A DNA stretch of 64,000 bases from assembly GCF_018812025.1 (NCBI RefSeq), contig NC_063066.1, positions 10,587,382 to 10,651,381 on the forward strand, written 5' to 3'. The notes under the pieces were generated by a model, which did no database searches, was not told where the DNA came from, and saw only the letters and a list, made by a program, of their open reading frames with translations. Within the stretch, counting starts at the first letter, position 1. Each line of letters opens with the position of its first letter. Positions 14,601 through 23,802 of this stretch are shown here, in pieces. The stretch comes from Megalobrama amblycephala (Eukaryota > Chordata > Actinopteri > Cypriniformes > Xenocyprididae). Both the position numbers and the translations under genes were made by a program.

Positions 14601-17600
14601 ATCAGTGCATATAATCTACTGCAATTTCATACAATTTATAAAAAGAAAATTAAATGGATAAAAGTAGCAAAAAGCTGCTTATCCTGAATGTTGCTACAAT
14701 AAGCTGCTTATGGCCAGATAGATATGATTCAACCAAAAATTATATGACAATTATTTGAAAAATGATGCACTAAAATTGTATCCTATCCCTCTCTTGGCAA
14801 AATGGCCAAGGAGAAGAAAATGTGAACTAAGAATCATATAAAACAAATAAATAATTTAAAAGCTGGCTAATTAAAAAAAAAAAAAACTTACCGTTAATCG
14901 AGAGGTCAATGAGAAGTGCTTCTTCAGCCTCTAAAAGGGAAAATTAAAGAAAATCAGAGAGAGGTACAGCACATCAGACAGGTTTTCAGGGGACTGTACC
15001 AGGAAATATAAAACATAGCCTGCTGTCTATGGTGACAAATGTTTTTCAAATATTTGATCAGGGGAGAGAGATTTTCTTATGCAACCACAGTGATAATTTT
15101 CTAAGCCTCACTTTCAGAGACCAAAGGTGAGTTTGCACAGGGAGAAAACAATTTTAGTGAGAAGAGAGCAAATGTATTTACACTGTCACAAAGCCCTTCT
15201 GTAAACTATAAATAGTCATTAGAAACTTACCTCGAACTATCTGAAAATGGTTATTGATGGGGATGGACAGCTGGGGCACAGGGCTTAACACAATTGCTTC
15301 AGGGTTTGCCAAAATATCCAACCTAACAACAAGAGACTCATTCATGAAAAGTCATACAAGAGCACATAACCCATCTCATAAGATTTCCTTTAGGAATTCC
15401 ACTTATTGTTCCAGGATATTTAACATAGTCGGCTCATATATTTCATTTTTGAAAGAAACAAACTCAAAACAGGGTGATAACACCTTTTCTGTTCAGTTAG
15501 TTAGTTTATTTATATAGCACAATAAAATAAGTCGCTGGCCATTGTGCTGTACAAACATTATAAAAAAATAAACAATATAAAAAACACCAATCAAAACAAT
15601 AAAATAACATACAAAGACATACTAAATACAGAGAAAACAAGCTCAGAACGACTCACATAGTATAAGCCTTCTCTAAAAGTTTTAAGTTTTACTTTCTCTC
15701 TAAAGTAATTCTGTACAGATTAACAGATTAAGTTTAGCATACAGCACAGTTGTTTGTGGTCAGTAAGATTTCTTTTTTTAAAGAAATATTTTTTTAAAGG
15801 ATGCATTAAATTGATCAAAAGTGACAGTAAAAACATAATGTTACAAAAGATTTCCACTTCAAATAAATGCTGTTCTTGTGAAATTCTGAAATAAACTGTA
15901 TTACAGTTTCCACAAGAACATTAACATTGACAATGTTGTCAACATTGATAATAATAAAGTAATGAAATGTTTCTTGAGCAGCAAATCAGCATATTAAAAT
16001 GATTTCTGAAAGATTTTGAGACACTGAAGACTAGAGTAATTACGCTGAAAATTCAGCTTTGCCGTTACATTTCAAAATATAGAAAACAGTTTTTTAAATT
16101 TCAATAATATTACACAATATTTATGTTTGTTGTTGTTAAATAAATGCAGCCTTGGCGAGAAAAAGAGAATTCTGTCAAAAACATGAAAAATTTTACTGAC
16201 CTCAAACTTTTAAACTCTCATTTTCCACTATGGTGCACCATAATCTCATCAAAAATATAGCTTCAGAATACAGAGGGTGGAGGGAAGCTTATAGAAATGC
16301 AGCAGGCTAAATGCATATCGGAGGGCTAATTGCAGACTATATTTCACTCTCTGACAATAACAGTGCCAACTCCAGGGCATCAGGTTCCTCTCAACATGGT
16401 CTTACCTCCCATTTCACTCCATGGGAAATTCAATTACAGTGGATTATTGGAAAAACCTTCAGATTTCCCTGCCTGAGTGTGCCATGCAAACACATGGAGG
16501 CAAGACTAGAACCCCTCTGTGCTGCCAGTGAGCCCCCTCTCTCTCAGTCTCAGAAAATGATAATTGCTGTAATGGATGTTGTTGCCAGGAAACACAGCAC
16601 TCGTGAACAAGGGAAATTTGGCCTAGACTTACTAAGCAATCCCACATTCAATCAATACAAATAATAGCCCAATGTAGTGATGATGGTTATACTCTGCTCA
16701 TGCCAAAAATATCTCCTTCTTTTCTGAGGTTAAACCATGGCACTCGTTGATGCATTAAAGTTCAATTGACAATGTAGCTCAAAAATCCAGGCAGGCTAAA
16801 TGAAACATACTTTAATATACTTTTATTATTTGCCCTCCACAATTATTGGCACCCTTAGTAAATATGAGCAAAGGCGGCTGTGAAAATAAATCTGAATTGT
16901 TTATCCTTTTGATCTTTCATTCAAAAAAATTCACAAAATTCTAACCTTTCATCAAAGTAAAACATTTGAAAGTGGGGGGAAACTCACATTATGAAATACA
17001 TTTTTTTCTCCAATACATGTTGGCCACAATTATTGGCACCCCTAGAAATTCTTATGAGTAAAATATCTCTGAAGTATATTCCCACGCATATTTACATTTT
17101 TTAGCACACCAGGGTGACTAGGAGCAGGAAATTGTCCAGCCATGACTTCCTTGTCGACAGGAGTACAAATATGTGTAAACAAACACAAAGGTCAAATTTA
17201 CTTAATCATTCATCACAATGAGAAAAACCAAAGAATGTAGTTCTGATGTGCAGCAAAAGATTGTTGAGCTTCACAAAATAGAAAATGGCTATAAGACAAA
17301 AACTAACACATTGAAAATCCCCATTTCCACCATCAGGGCAATAATTAAGAAGTTAATACTGAAGGATCTGGAGAGGAATGGTCTCTGATCTCTTGTCAGG
17401 TGTTCTCCAAACTCATCAGGCATTTTAGAAGAAGACTCAGAGCTGTTATCTTGGGAAAAGGACGTTGCAATAATTGGGTGCCAATAATTGTGGCCAACGT
17501 GAACTAGAGAAAAACATTTATTTCATAATGAGCTCCCCCCCCCATTTTCAATTGTTTTACTTAAATGAAAGGTTATAATTTTGTGAAATTTTTTTTAATG

Positions 17601-19952
17601 AAAGATCAAAATGATAAACAATGCAGATTTATTTTCACAGCCACCTTTGCTCATATTTACTAAGGGTACCAATAATAGTGGAGGGCACTTTATCTGCCAT
17701 CATCTACTCACGATCTTGGCATTCTAAAACTGTAGGATTTCATCTTTAAAACACAATTTAAGATATTTTAGATTTTTGAGTCCATTCCACCAAAACTCTT
17801 AAAAATTTTCATATAGAGATCGTAAAATAAAGCCATATTAATAGAGCAGTTAATTATTCTAAAGAGACACAATCACTTTCTAAGATTAATAGATTTATTC
17901 ACATATAAACACTGATCAATGCACAGACATAGAGCTCATTAAATATGGTAAATGGGAGCTCAAACGTGCTTGCTTGACAAGCGAGAACCAATGAGGAATG
18001 TTCTTGCATGTTACAAAAGTACGATTGAGCGGTCATTGACCATATTTGATGTGCTCTATGCATGTGTGTTGATCAATGTTTATATGTGAATAAAAGGCAA
18101 AATTATCTATCAATTATCTATCAAACTATCAATAGTATTGCATGTTCTTATTGTAAGGATCCTTTTCATTACAAAGGGATTCAACAAATAACATTTGTGA
18201 CCTTTTTTTACCCAGTCAGTTCCCGAGCTTTGAGTAAAGCTGAGTGTGTACACTTTTAATGCAGTTAAAGAGTCTGTGTGCTCATGTGAGGCTTATTAGG
18301 CTCTAGGACACTGAGGTGGAATGCAGCATAATGGGCAGCATGCTGGCATCCACCACCACTGCTCTAACACACACAACGAAAGCCACACTGACTAAACACC
18401 ATCTCACTGAACAATCTTTCACGGAGTATTCTCACATCTATAGTAACCGGCAGTTCAAATAAAATGGATAATTTTCACTTTTCTGGGGTTCTTACTTCTA
18501 TGGTGAATGATAGACTGCAGCAAAAATTATTTTTGCATTCGCATTTGCTCCAATAGCAAAATAAAGAACCATGATGATAGTGTTTCCATGTCTTTGCAAA
18601 AGAGGAAAAAATACAGAATTTAAATATGACAGTCATTTACAGCCATTGGCTGCCATTCATGGCATTCATGACAGCCATTGTAACAGAAACTGTTCAGTAT
18701 TTTAAGTATTAAAATACTATTTTTATTTATTTAGTTATCTTTGTTACTTAATGGCAAGGTAATATCACAAAATATAGTGCATTACATTACATTTTTCTTT
18801 AAATGAAAAAACAAAAACAAAAAGAACTTACATAATAATATAATAACTGTGGGAATGCTTCGTCACAGTAAGTAAAAATGGTCAATAATCATGAATTTTG
18901 CCATGTCTTGTTAAAAAACAAATAGCAGCCTGTTAAAAGCCAGCTGCATTCTCAAGATAGAGATGCTGGATAGATAACTAGCAATTACACTTTCTGCGTT
19001 GGTGGGTTTGGTTGCTAATGTCAAAAAGGCTAAAAACGACCACACAATCATCAGTAATAACACAGACAGCCAGCAGCAATGAACCACCTGACAGAATGAG
19101 CAGTTCAGTCCAACAGAGATTGAACGGCTGTTCAACTTTCTGAGGCTTTAACATTTTCTTTTGCAACTAATCCAGTTTAACACATAAAAGCCAAGTTTAG
19201 TATAACAGCAAAGCCCTGTTAATAAAGTGGAATGGAAAACTGAGGTCGAAGTCTACTCACTTGAACTGTCCAGAACACTCTAACAGGGACAGGAGTCTTG
19301 GTTCTTTCTGTCCGCCTCTGAGCTCGTGTCCTCTAACCGTCTGAAAAAATCACTGTCAAGGGTTCAATTGAATAGCAAGAGGCAGAGAAAAAGGGTGGAA
19401 AAGCGTGACGCCTCATGGCTCTCTCTCCCTCCCTCCCAAAATCAAAGAACTTGTAGGACTTTATACAACTTCATTTGTTAAGTAATAAAACAATAAGGGA
19501 AATCCCGAACACATTTCCAAGATGCATAAAAACAATCAAAAGCGGTATTCTCTTTATAGCCTTCAGCTTCAACGTGTCACACCTTACAGACATCATATCA
19601 AGTTACATGACAATGTCACATTATGCTGTTCAAGTTATTCAAAGGAATGTAAGAACAGGGGCAGAGTATGTTTGGATAAACAACACGCTTACTACGAGAC
19701 ACTTCTGTCTACAAGCACAGAGAAAACAGCAACAAAAATGACAGCATTTGTATTCTGTTGAGCCTCTTTATTACACTGACAAAACGAAAATAAATGTTAT
19801 TTTTACCATTACAGCTAGGCTAACAAGACATGGCTAAATGACTTCTAAAGAGACTGCTATTGCTCTTAACAAAATGAAAATGAACAACTGAGCTCCCAAA
19901 TAAAGGATACGGCCAAACATTGGCTGTCTGGAATCCCGAATGAATGCTCCAT
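2309..19952 (-). CDS. ocrl: Inositol polyphosphate 5-phosphatase OCRL (24 coding exons, complete)
   Basis: OCRL removes the 5-phosphate of PI(4,5)P2 on endosomes, trans-Golgi and clathrin-coated membranes. Coding exons, 5' to 3': 19952-19911, 19340-19261, 15322-15231, 14930-14892, 14468-14355, 13944-13795, 13670-13430, 13351-13193, 13104-13003, 12762-12648, 12495-12379, 12159-11978, 11850-11739, 10819-10710, 10569-10434, 10358-10248, 9790-9625, 9012-8777, 8192-8169, 6206-6090, 6002-5918, 4998-4871, 3220-3109, 2433-2309. They sum to 2895 bases (964 aa; human about 901) with consistent phases. Visible landmarks: a PH-like N-terminus with clathrin box LLIDL (about 77-81), a proline-rich linker, and a phosphatase domain from about 305 with [18 protein letters not shown] (about 482-490), PAWCDRILW (558-566) and SDHKPV. 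An ASH domain (about 635-765), a second clathrin box LIDL and a RhoGAP-like domain (about 790-950, with [18 protein letters not shown]) follow. [15 protein letters not shown] and the RhoGAP sequence match OCRL better than its paralogue INPP5B. Exon 1 (14 codons, donor GTATCC) is the least certain part: its LA|TV junction fits the human N-terminus and the phase closes. Confidence 0.93.
3490..3655 (+). repeat. Dispersed repeat family A, fragment
   Basis: This ocrl-intron segment runs from TACACTACTGTTTAAAAG to ACCCCAAACTTGTGAATGG and contains the family-typical ATTATTACAATTTAAAATAA core. The same family recurs at 15765-16215, 29815-29990, 35095-35265, 39720-39800, 45210-46885, 54250-54645 and 59395-59610. 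I do not assign it a database name. Confidence 0.6.
3848..4603. mobile_element. 756-bp palindromic (fold-back) DNA element in an ocrl intron
   Basis: The element starts TTAAAGGGATAGTTCACCC and ends with the reverse complement GGGTGAACTATCCCTTTAA. The two halves are near-mirror images throughout, for example CTTACCCCCAGCGCATCC against GGATACGTTGGGGGTAAG. The apex lies near 4230-4250, where a GTGATGTCTCGCGC arm faces GCGCGAGACATCAC. No transposase is present, so it is non-autonomous. A plus-strand ORF through its centre (4113-4322) is a product of the palindrome, not a gene. Relatives with the same tips lie at 35447-35720, 35856-36352, 37803-39679, 49402-50093 and 52519-53106. Confidence 0.85.
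5399..5610. repeat. Partial repeat of the GGTAACACTTTACAATAAG family
   Basis: It begins TTGGTAACACTTTACAATAAG and continues through TTAGTTAACTAC and a TTAATGTTAATT segment. It resembles the left part of the fuller copy at 58900-59206, but its right terminal inverted repeat is missing. It lies in an ocrl intron. Confidence 0.6.
7049..7243. repeat. Short palindromic repeat (GTGGCCAATCCTG family)
   Basis: GGCCAATCCTGTTCCTGGAG at the left is mirrored by CTCCAGGAACAGGACTGGGC at the right. Internal arms CAGCAAAGTTCAG and CTGAACTTTGCAG also pair. This is a non-autonomous fold-back element in an ocrl intron. A related element is at 50994-51186. Confidence 0.65.
8169..8192 (-). CDS. ocrl: ocrl 24-base microexon (probably alternatively spliced)
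   Basis: Flanked by CTCAG on its 5' side and GTAAAG on its 3' side in minus-strand sense, this exon encodes GEDSCMEK. The exon before it ends in LIDL and the one after starts EKSRMY, so it can be included or skipped without a frame change. Human OCRL has an eight-codon alternative exon (EDSFLEK-containing) at the same place, next to its second clathrin box. That position and length match supports the call; alternative use in this fish is inferred. Confidence 0.85.
11245..11694. repeat. MITE-like element plus (TA)n tract
   Basis: CTGCCACTTTATTAGGTACA at the left end mirrors GTACCTAATAAAGTGGCTGG at the right, with no coding capacity between. A (TA)n run of about 38 bases at 11657-11694 abuts its right end. 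The element is in an ocrl intron. An apparent minus-strand ORF inside it (11401-11586) looks non-coding. Confidence 0.65.
15495..15665 (+). repeat. Dispersed repeat fragment (TTTATTTATATAGCAC type)
   Basis: TTAGTTTATTTATATAGCAC followed by GTGCTGTACAAACATTATAA resembles the opening of the repeat at 21077. It lies in ocrl intron 2 and is non-coding. Confidence 0.5.
15765..16215 (+). repeat. Dispersed repeat family A, long copy
   Basis: It contains the family landmarks AAATAAATGCTGTTCTTGTG, GAGCAGCAAATCAGCATATT, AAAATTCAGCTTTGCC and TTACTGACCTCAAACTTTTAA in order. It is one of the most complete copies in the window and lies in the large ocrl intron between coding exons 2 and 3. Confidence 0.7.
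16829..17690 (+). mobile_element. Internally deleted Tc1/mariner transposon
   Basis: TGCCCTCCACAATTATTGGC at the left is mirrored by CCAATAATAGTGGAGGGCA at the right. Each end has a second inner copy of the motif (CCACAATTATTGGCACCCC at about 17024; GGTGCCAATAATTGTGG at about 17480), the two-repeat (IR/DR) end organisation of fish Tc1 elements. At about 0.86 kb it is about half the usual length. Only the start of a transposase remains (17218-17388). Confidence 0.85.
17218..17388 (+). pseudogene. Truncated Tc1 transposase remnant (N-terminal helix-turn-helix)
   Basis: The reading frame begins [20 protein letters not shown] and continues with GYKTKT...[12 protein letters not shown], the pattern of the paired-like DNA-binding start of Tc1 transposases. 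It stops after 56 codons and runs into terminal-repeat sequence. The catalytic DDE domain is absent, so the element cannot make its own transposase. Confidence 0.8.
17895..18097. repeat. Palindromic repeat
   Basis: TTTATTCACATATAAACACT at the left mirrors ATGTTTATATGTGAATAAA at the right, with the arms continuing through TAGAGCTCATTAAATATGG against CCATATTTGATGTGCTCTA. The central part (GCTCAAACGTGCTTGC) resembles the centre of the element at 35856-36352, so the two are probably related non-autonomous elements. Confidence 0.6.
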
Positions 19953-20029
19953 CGTGAATGTAACAGTTAGTTAAGTGTGTTACATTAAAGCCGTCAAGCG
20001 GCTAGCTAACAGGCTAAACTCAGCGCGAG

Positions 20030-20480
20030 TGTTTTCTCATGTCAGGCTCCGCCCCTCACCGCTCGCGCAGCGCTGGCCTTCCGGGGTAACCGCGACACAG
20101 ACCGCTCGCTCAGGGAAGAATTTACCCTGTAACAACTGGTTTACCACAAACACTGTTGAATCAATGTTCACTCGCTCCTTCAAAATGAAGAAACGTAGAC
20201 GAGAAATAAAAGAGTGCGAATTAGCTTAAGAGCCGGTGAGGAGTCATTGAACTCCGTCGCAAGCTCCGGAGAAAACACCAATCGAATAACGTTACAAGTG
20301 TATCAAATTTTGGCTGAAACAGAGTTACGGTTGATAACGGCTGCGTTGTCGCGTTAATAAACCAATAACATCTCAAGTGATGTTCGGGTTTACGTTGACC
20401 AAAATATGTAGTAAGACATCACCGGTCATGAATGAGTTTCGAGGTCATCATCGCCGCGCTCTCCCGGCCGCAGCAACATC
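20030..20480 (-). promoter_or_regulatory. ocrl: Likely ocrl promoter / 5' UTR region
   Basis: The sequence immediately upstream of the proposed ocrl start is the most CpG-rich part of this neighbourhood, for example CCCCTCACCGCTCGCGCAGC near 20050 and ATCGCCGCGCTCTCCCGGCC near 20450, and it has no obvious TATA box. That fits a housekeeping vertebrate promoter. A noncoding first exon may lie here, because a minus-strand GTGAGG donor candidate sits near 20054. The exact transcription start cannot be read from sequence. Confidence 0.4.
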
Positions 20481-20730
20481 ACTGGGTGTGTTATGCGCTG
20501 TTCAGGGACGTCAAAGATACGCAACTTTTTCGCATGTTCACTGCATTGTTTAAATATTTGCAGAGCCTTCGTCAAACGCCCTCATTTTAATCGGAGGGTT
20601 GCTTCATTAATCGTAAATCTCAAATAGCCTGTTAAACGGATATAAGGGCTGTTGCCTGCCCTTTTGGTTGCATAATGTTTTCTTTAGAAGGAGAAACAAT
20701 GTGTTGCAAGTGTATTATTATTTCAACACA

Positions 20731-20846
20731 ACCAGGGGCGCGTTTCCCGAAGCGAACTATGGTCGCAAGTTCCGTCGTTACCATTAGAGTTCAATGGGAC
20801 TTACGACCATGGTTCACCAACGATGCTTTCGGGAAACGCACCCCAG
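20731..20846. repeat. Short palindromic MITE
   Basis: GGGGCGCGTTTCCCGAAGCG is mirrored by GCTTTCGGGAAACGCACCCC. The interior holds complementary arms around CTATGGTCGCAAG and TTACGACCATGG. It is about 116 bp and non-coding, and lies upstream of ocrl. Confidence 0.7.
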
Positions 20847-21076
20847 GTTTTAGATAACTTAAATTCAAAGCAAATTCCCCTGGTTGACTGTGTTTGATAA
20901 GTACGCTAATATATTTTATTTTTAATGTGCACTTTCCTTGTGCCCTTAAACTCTCTAATTATCTAAATAGAAGGGATTAAACATGAAACCTGTTCAACCT
21001 ATTATTAGTTGTTATGAAAGCCACATATATTTTTAATCTTTAGATCATTATGATATGAAAATATGAGTTTTGGGTT

Positions 21077-22745
21077 TGGCAAGGCAAGTTTATTTTGTTT
21101 AGCACATTTCAGCAACAAGGCAATTCAAAGTGCTTTACATAAAACATAACAGCAACATAGGTCAATATAAAAAGACAATATAAGAAGACATTTGAAAATG
21201 CTTTAAAAGAGCTAAACAGAAAATAAAAACAGGAGAGTAAAAGTTACAGTGCAGTGTAATAAATTAATAATTATTCCAATTAATAAAAGGCAATGGCAAA
21301 CAGTAAAGTCTTGATTTAAAAGAATTCACATCTGCAAGTTGGACATCAGTGTGTTGGACATCAAATTGACGTAAAAAATTGACGTCAATTTGATGTTTTT
21401 TTCGACATCAATTGGACATCAGTGTGTTGGACGTCAAACTGACGTAAAAAATGTACGTCAATTTGATGTTTTTTCTACATCAACTGGACATCAGTGTGTG
21501 GACGTCAAACTGACGTAAAAAATTGACGTCAATTTGATGTTTTTTCGACATCAACTGGAGATCAGTGTGTGGACGTCAATCTGACGTAAAAAATTGACGT
21601 CAATTTGATGTTTTTTTCGACATCAATTGGACATCAGTGTGTTGGACGGCAAATTGACGTAAAAAATGTACGTCAATTTGATGTTTTTTTCGACATCACT
21701 TGGACATCAGTGTGTGGACGTCAAACTGACGTAAAAAATGTACGTCAATTTGATGTTTTTTTCGACATCAATTGGACATCAGTGTGTTGGGCGTCAAATT
21801 GACGTAAAAAATGTACGTCAATTTGATGTTTTTTTTCCGATATCAATTGGACATCAGTGTGCGGACGTCAAATTGATGTCAAAAAATTTACGCCAATTTT
21901 GATGGGGTTTTTTCTACATCAATTGGTGTCAATCTGATGTTTTTTTCGACATCACTTGGACATCAGTGTGTGGACGTCAAACTGACGTAAAAAATTGACG
22001 TCAATTTGATGTTTTTTTCGACATCAATTGGACATCAGTGTGTTGGACGTCAAACTGACGTAAAAAATGTACGTCAATTTGATGTTTTTTCAACATCAAC
22101 TGGACATCAGTGTGTGGACGTCAAACTGACGTAAAAAATTGACGTCAATTTGATGTTTTTTCGACATCAACTGGACATCAGTGTGTGGACGTCAAACTGA
22201 CGTAAAAAATTGACGTCAATTTGATGTTTTTTTCGACATCAATTGGACATCAGTGTGTTGGACGTCAAATTGACGTAAAAAATGTACGTCAATTTGATGT
22301 TTTTTTCGACATCACTTGGACATCAGTGTGTGGACGTCAAACTGACGTAAAAAATTTACGTCAATTTGATGTTTTTTTCGACATCAATTGGACATCAGTG
22401 TGTTGGACGTCAAATTGATGTCAAAAAGTTTACGCCAATTTGATGGGGTTTTTTCTACATCAATTGGTGTCAATCTGATGGTTTTTTTCGACATCACTTG
22501 GACATCAGTGTGTGGACGTCAAATTGATGTAAAAAAATTGACGTCAATTTGATGGTTTTTTTGACATCAATTGGACATCAGTGTGTGGACGTCAAATTGA
22601 CGTCAAAAAATTTATGTCAATTTGATGGGGGTTTTTTTCAACATCAACAGAGTTTTCTGGGAGTTTGTTCCAGATATATGGTACATAAAGAATGAATGCT
22701 GCTTCACCATAGTTTTGACTCTCTTATCTTTTTAGGCTGAATGGT
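21077..22745 (+). repeat. Dispersed repeat interrupted by an expanded tandem array
   Basis: The left part (GGCAAGGCAAGTTTATTTTG, CAATTCAAAGTGCTTTACAT, CAGTAAAGTCTTGATTTAAA) and the right part (CATCAACAGAGTTTTCTGGG, AATGCTGCTTCACCATAG) read like one contiguous interspersed repeat. It is split at the CATCTGCAAGTTGGACATCA / CAACATCAACAG junction by the array at about 21340-22645. I infer that the array grew from within this element. Confidence 0.6.
21340..22645. repeat. Tandem array, about 17 units of about 71-75 bp with CRE-like palindromes
   Basis: The unit core is GGACATCAGTGTGTGGACGT, then TCAAACTGACGTAAAAAATT, GACGTCAATTTGATG and a T-run with CGACATCAA. ACATCAGTGTG recurs about 17 times. 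At least eight units contain the perfect palindrome TGACGTCA; others carry TGTACGTCA variants. A longer periodicity of about 616 bp is visible: 21605-21802 and 22221-22418 are nearly identical. The open frames across it (starting MMFFSTSIGHQ) simply follow the repeat and are not genes. The array lies between ocrl (start 19952) and eva1c (stop 23803). Confidence 0.9.
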
Positions 22746-23147
22746 GATACACAATGTTTATCTTCTTTTTTTTCTTTTCTTTTTTAAGAATTGGTTAAAT
22801 AAACTCTTTTAATGTTACATCAGGCTACATTATATAACATTATATAGTCTCAATATATATTGCTTTGAAAAATATATCCATATATTCCTAAAAACAATAT
22901 TGCCCAGCCCTAGTGTGCATCCAAACAAAAGAGAATGACTCCTTTATGTCAACAATGCTTTTCTCATGCATTTTCTTTTTCTTATTTGGCAGATTAACTT
23001 TCCAGCGGCAACAGAGTTTGAGTTAAAGAATGCTATGGAAATAAAACCAACAATTAATCAGATTGTTTTATAAACCAAAAAACATTGTTCTTTTTTATTT
23101 AACTTTTTTGGACATTTTTTGTAAAGTTGTAAAATGTCTCACATTAA

Positions 23148-23152
<5 letters not shown>

Positions 23153-23185
<33 letters not shown>
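23153..23185. repeat. (TA)n microsatellite
   Basis: An uninterrupted run of TA dinucleotides in the intergenic DNA between ocrl and eva1c. The surrounding 22746-23740 sequence is A+T-rich and shows no coding exon. Confidence 0.9.
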
Positions 23186-23189
<4 letters not shown>

Positions 23190-23754
23190 GTATTTGTAAA
23201 ATTTTATTTATTATTTCTTTTTCATTTTGAATTATCTTGAGTTCTTTTTCTAAATAAAACCTTTATATTTAATTTGTTTGAATGGATTGTCATTTATGAG
23301 AACCTGTTATATTTAAGTGAAAAGAATCCTTTAGACATTATTTTGTTGTCTATAACATGTATATATGTAGTCGTTCAACAGCGGTCTAATAGATGACTAG
23401 TCTACTCTTGGGTTATAGTTAGATGCCATTAGATTTTCACTGACTGTCCAAATTTTGCCTCGTTTTAGCCTAGACGTCAGGGCTGTGTTTTGACGGCTAT
23501 TAGACATTTTTTAGACAAAAAATTGCTTGCTGGGCCTCCAAAGAAATCAGATGACTGACTTCCATTCCCACTCATTTAATAAACCACAATTTGAATTATA
23601 CATAAATATGAAAATGTATACATAAATACAGTTTATTCATAAAACACAAGCAGGTGGGCTTGATAAGGATGTCATGGCTGTCATTCCTGTTACACATTTA
23701 CAGACAATCTAATCTTGGATATCATTCATGTTAAATAGTGTAATTAGTGTTTGT

Positions 23755-23760
23755 TTTATT
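23755..23760 (-). terminator. eva1c: Candidate eva1c polyadenylation signal
   Basis: AATAAA on the minus strand, about 45 bases past the eva1c stop codon. A second copy lies at 23637-23632. Either would give a short 3' UTR. Confidence 0.5.
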
Positions 23761-23802
23761 AAAGAAAACAGTCAACAATCAGATATGCATAGAACATCGA
23801 GA

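Noticed and set aside
2309..19952. INPP5B as the identity of the phosphatase
   Set aside because: Segments such as [11 protein letters not shown], the RhoGAP region and the LIDL microexon arrangement follow OCRL, whereas INPP5B differs at these points.
20054..20250. Open minus-strand stretch (NIDSTVFVVNQLL...) as ocrl coding exon 1
   Set aside because: It has an upstream stop with no ATG in frame, and its donor phase does not fit the next coding exon; at most it is a noncoding exon.
21605..22418. Two nearly identical plus-strand ORFs (MMFFSTSIGHQCVGRQ...) resembling a duplicated small protein
   Set aside because: They are translations of the 71-75 bp tandem repeat and exist only because the unit happens to keep the frame open; no start context, splice sites or homology.
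21340..22645. Possible CRISPR array because of regular repeats
   Set aside because: The units are contiguous degenerate tandem repeats without unique spacers, in a vertebrate genome.
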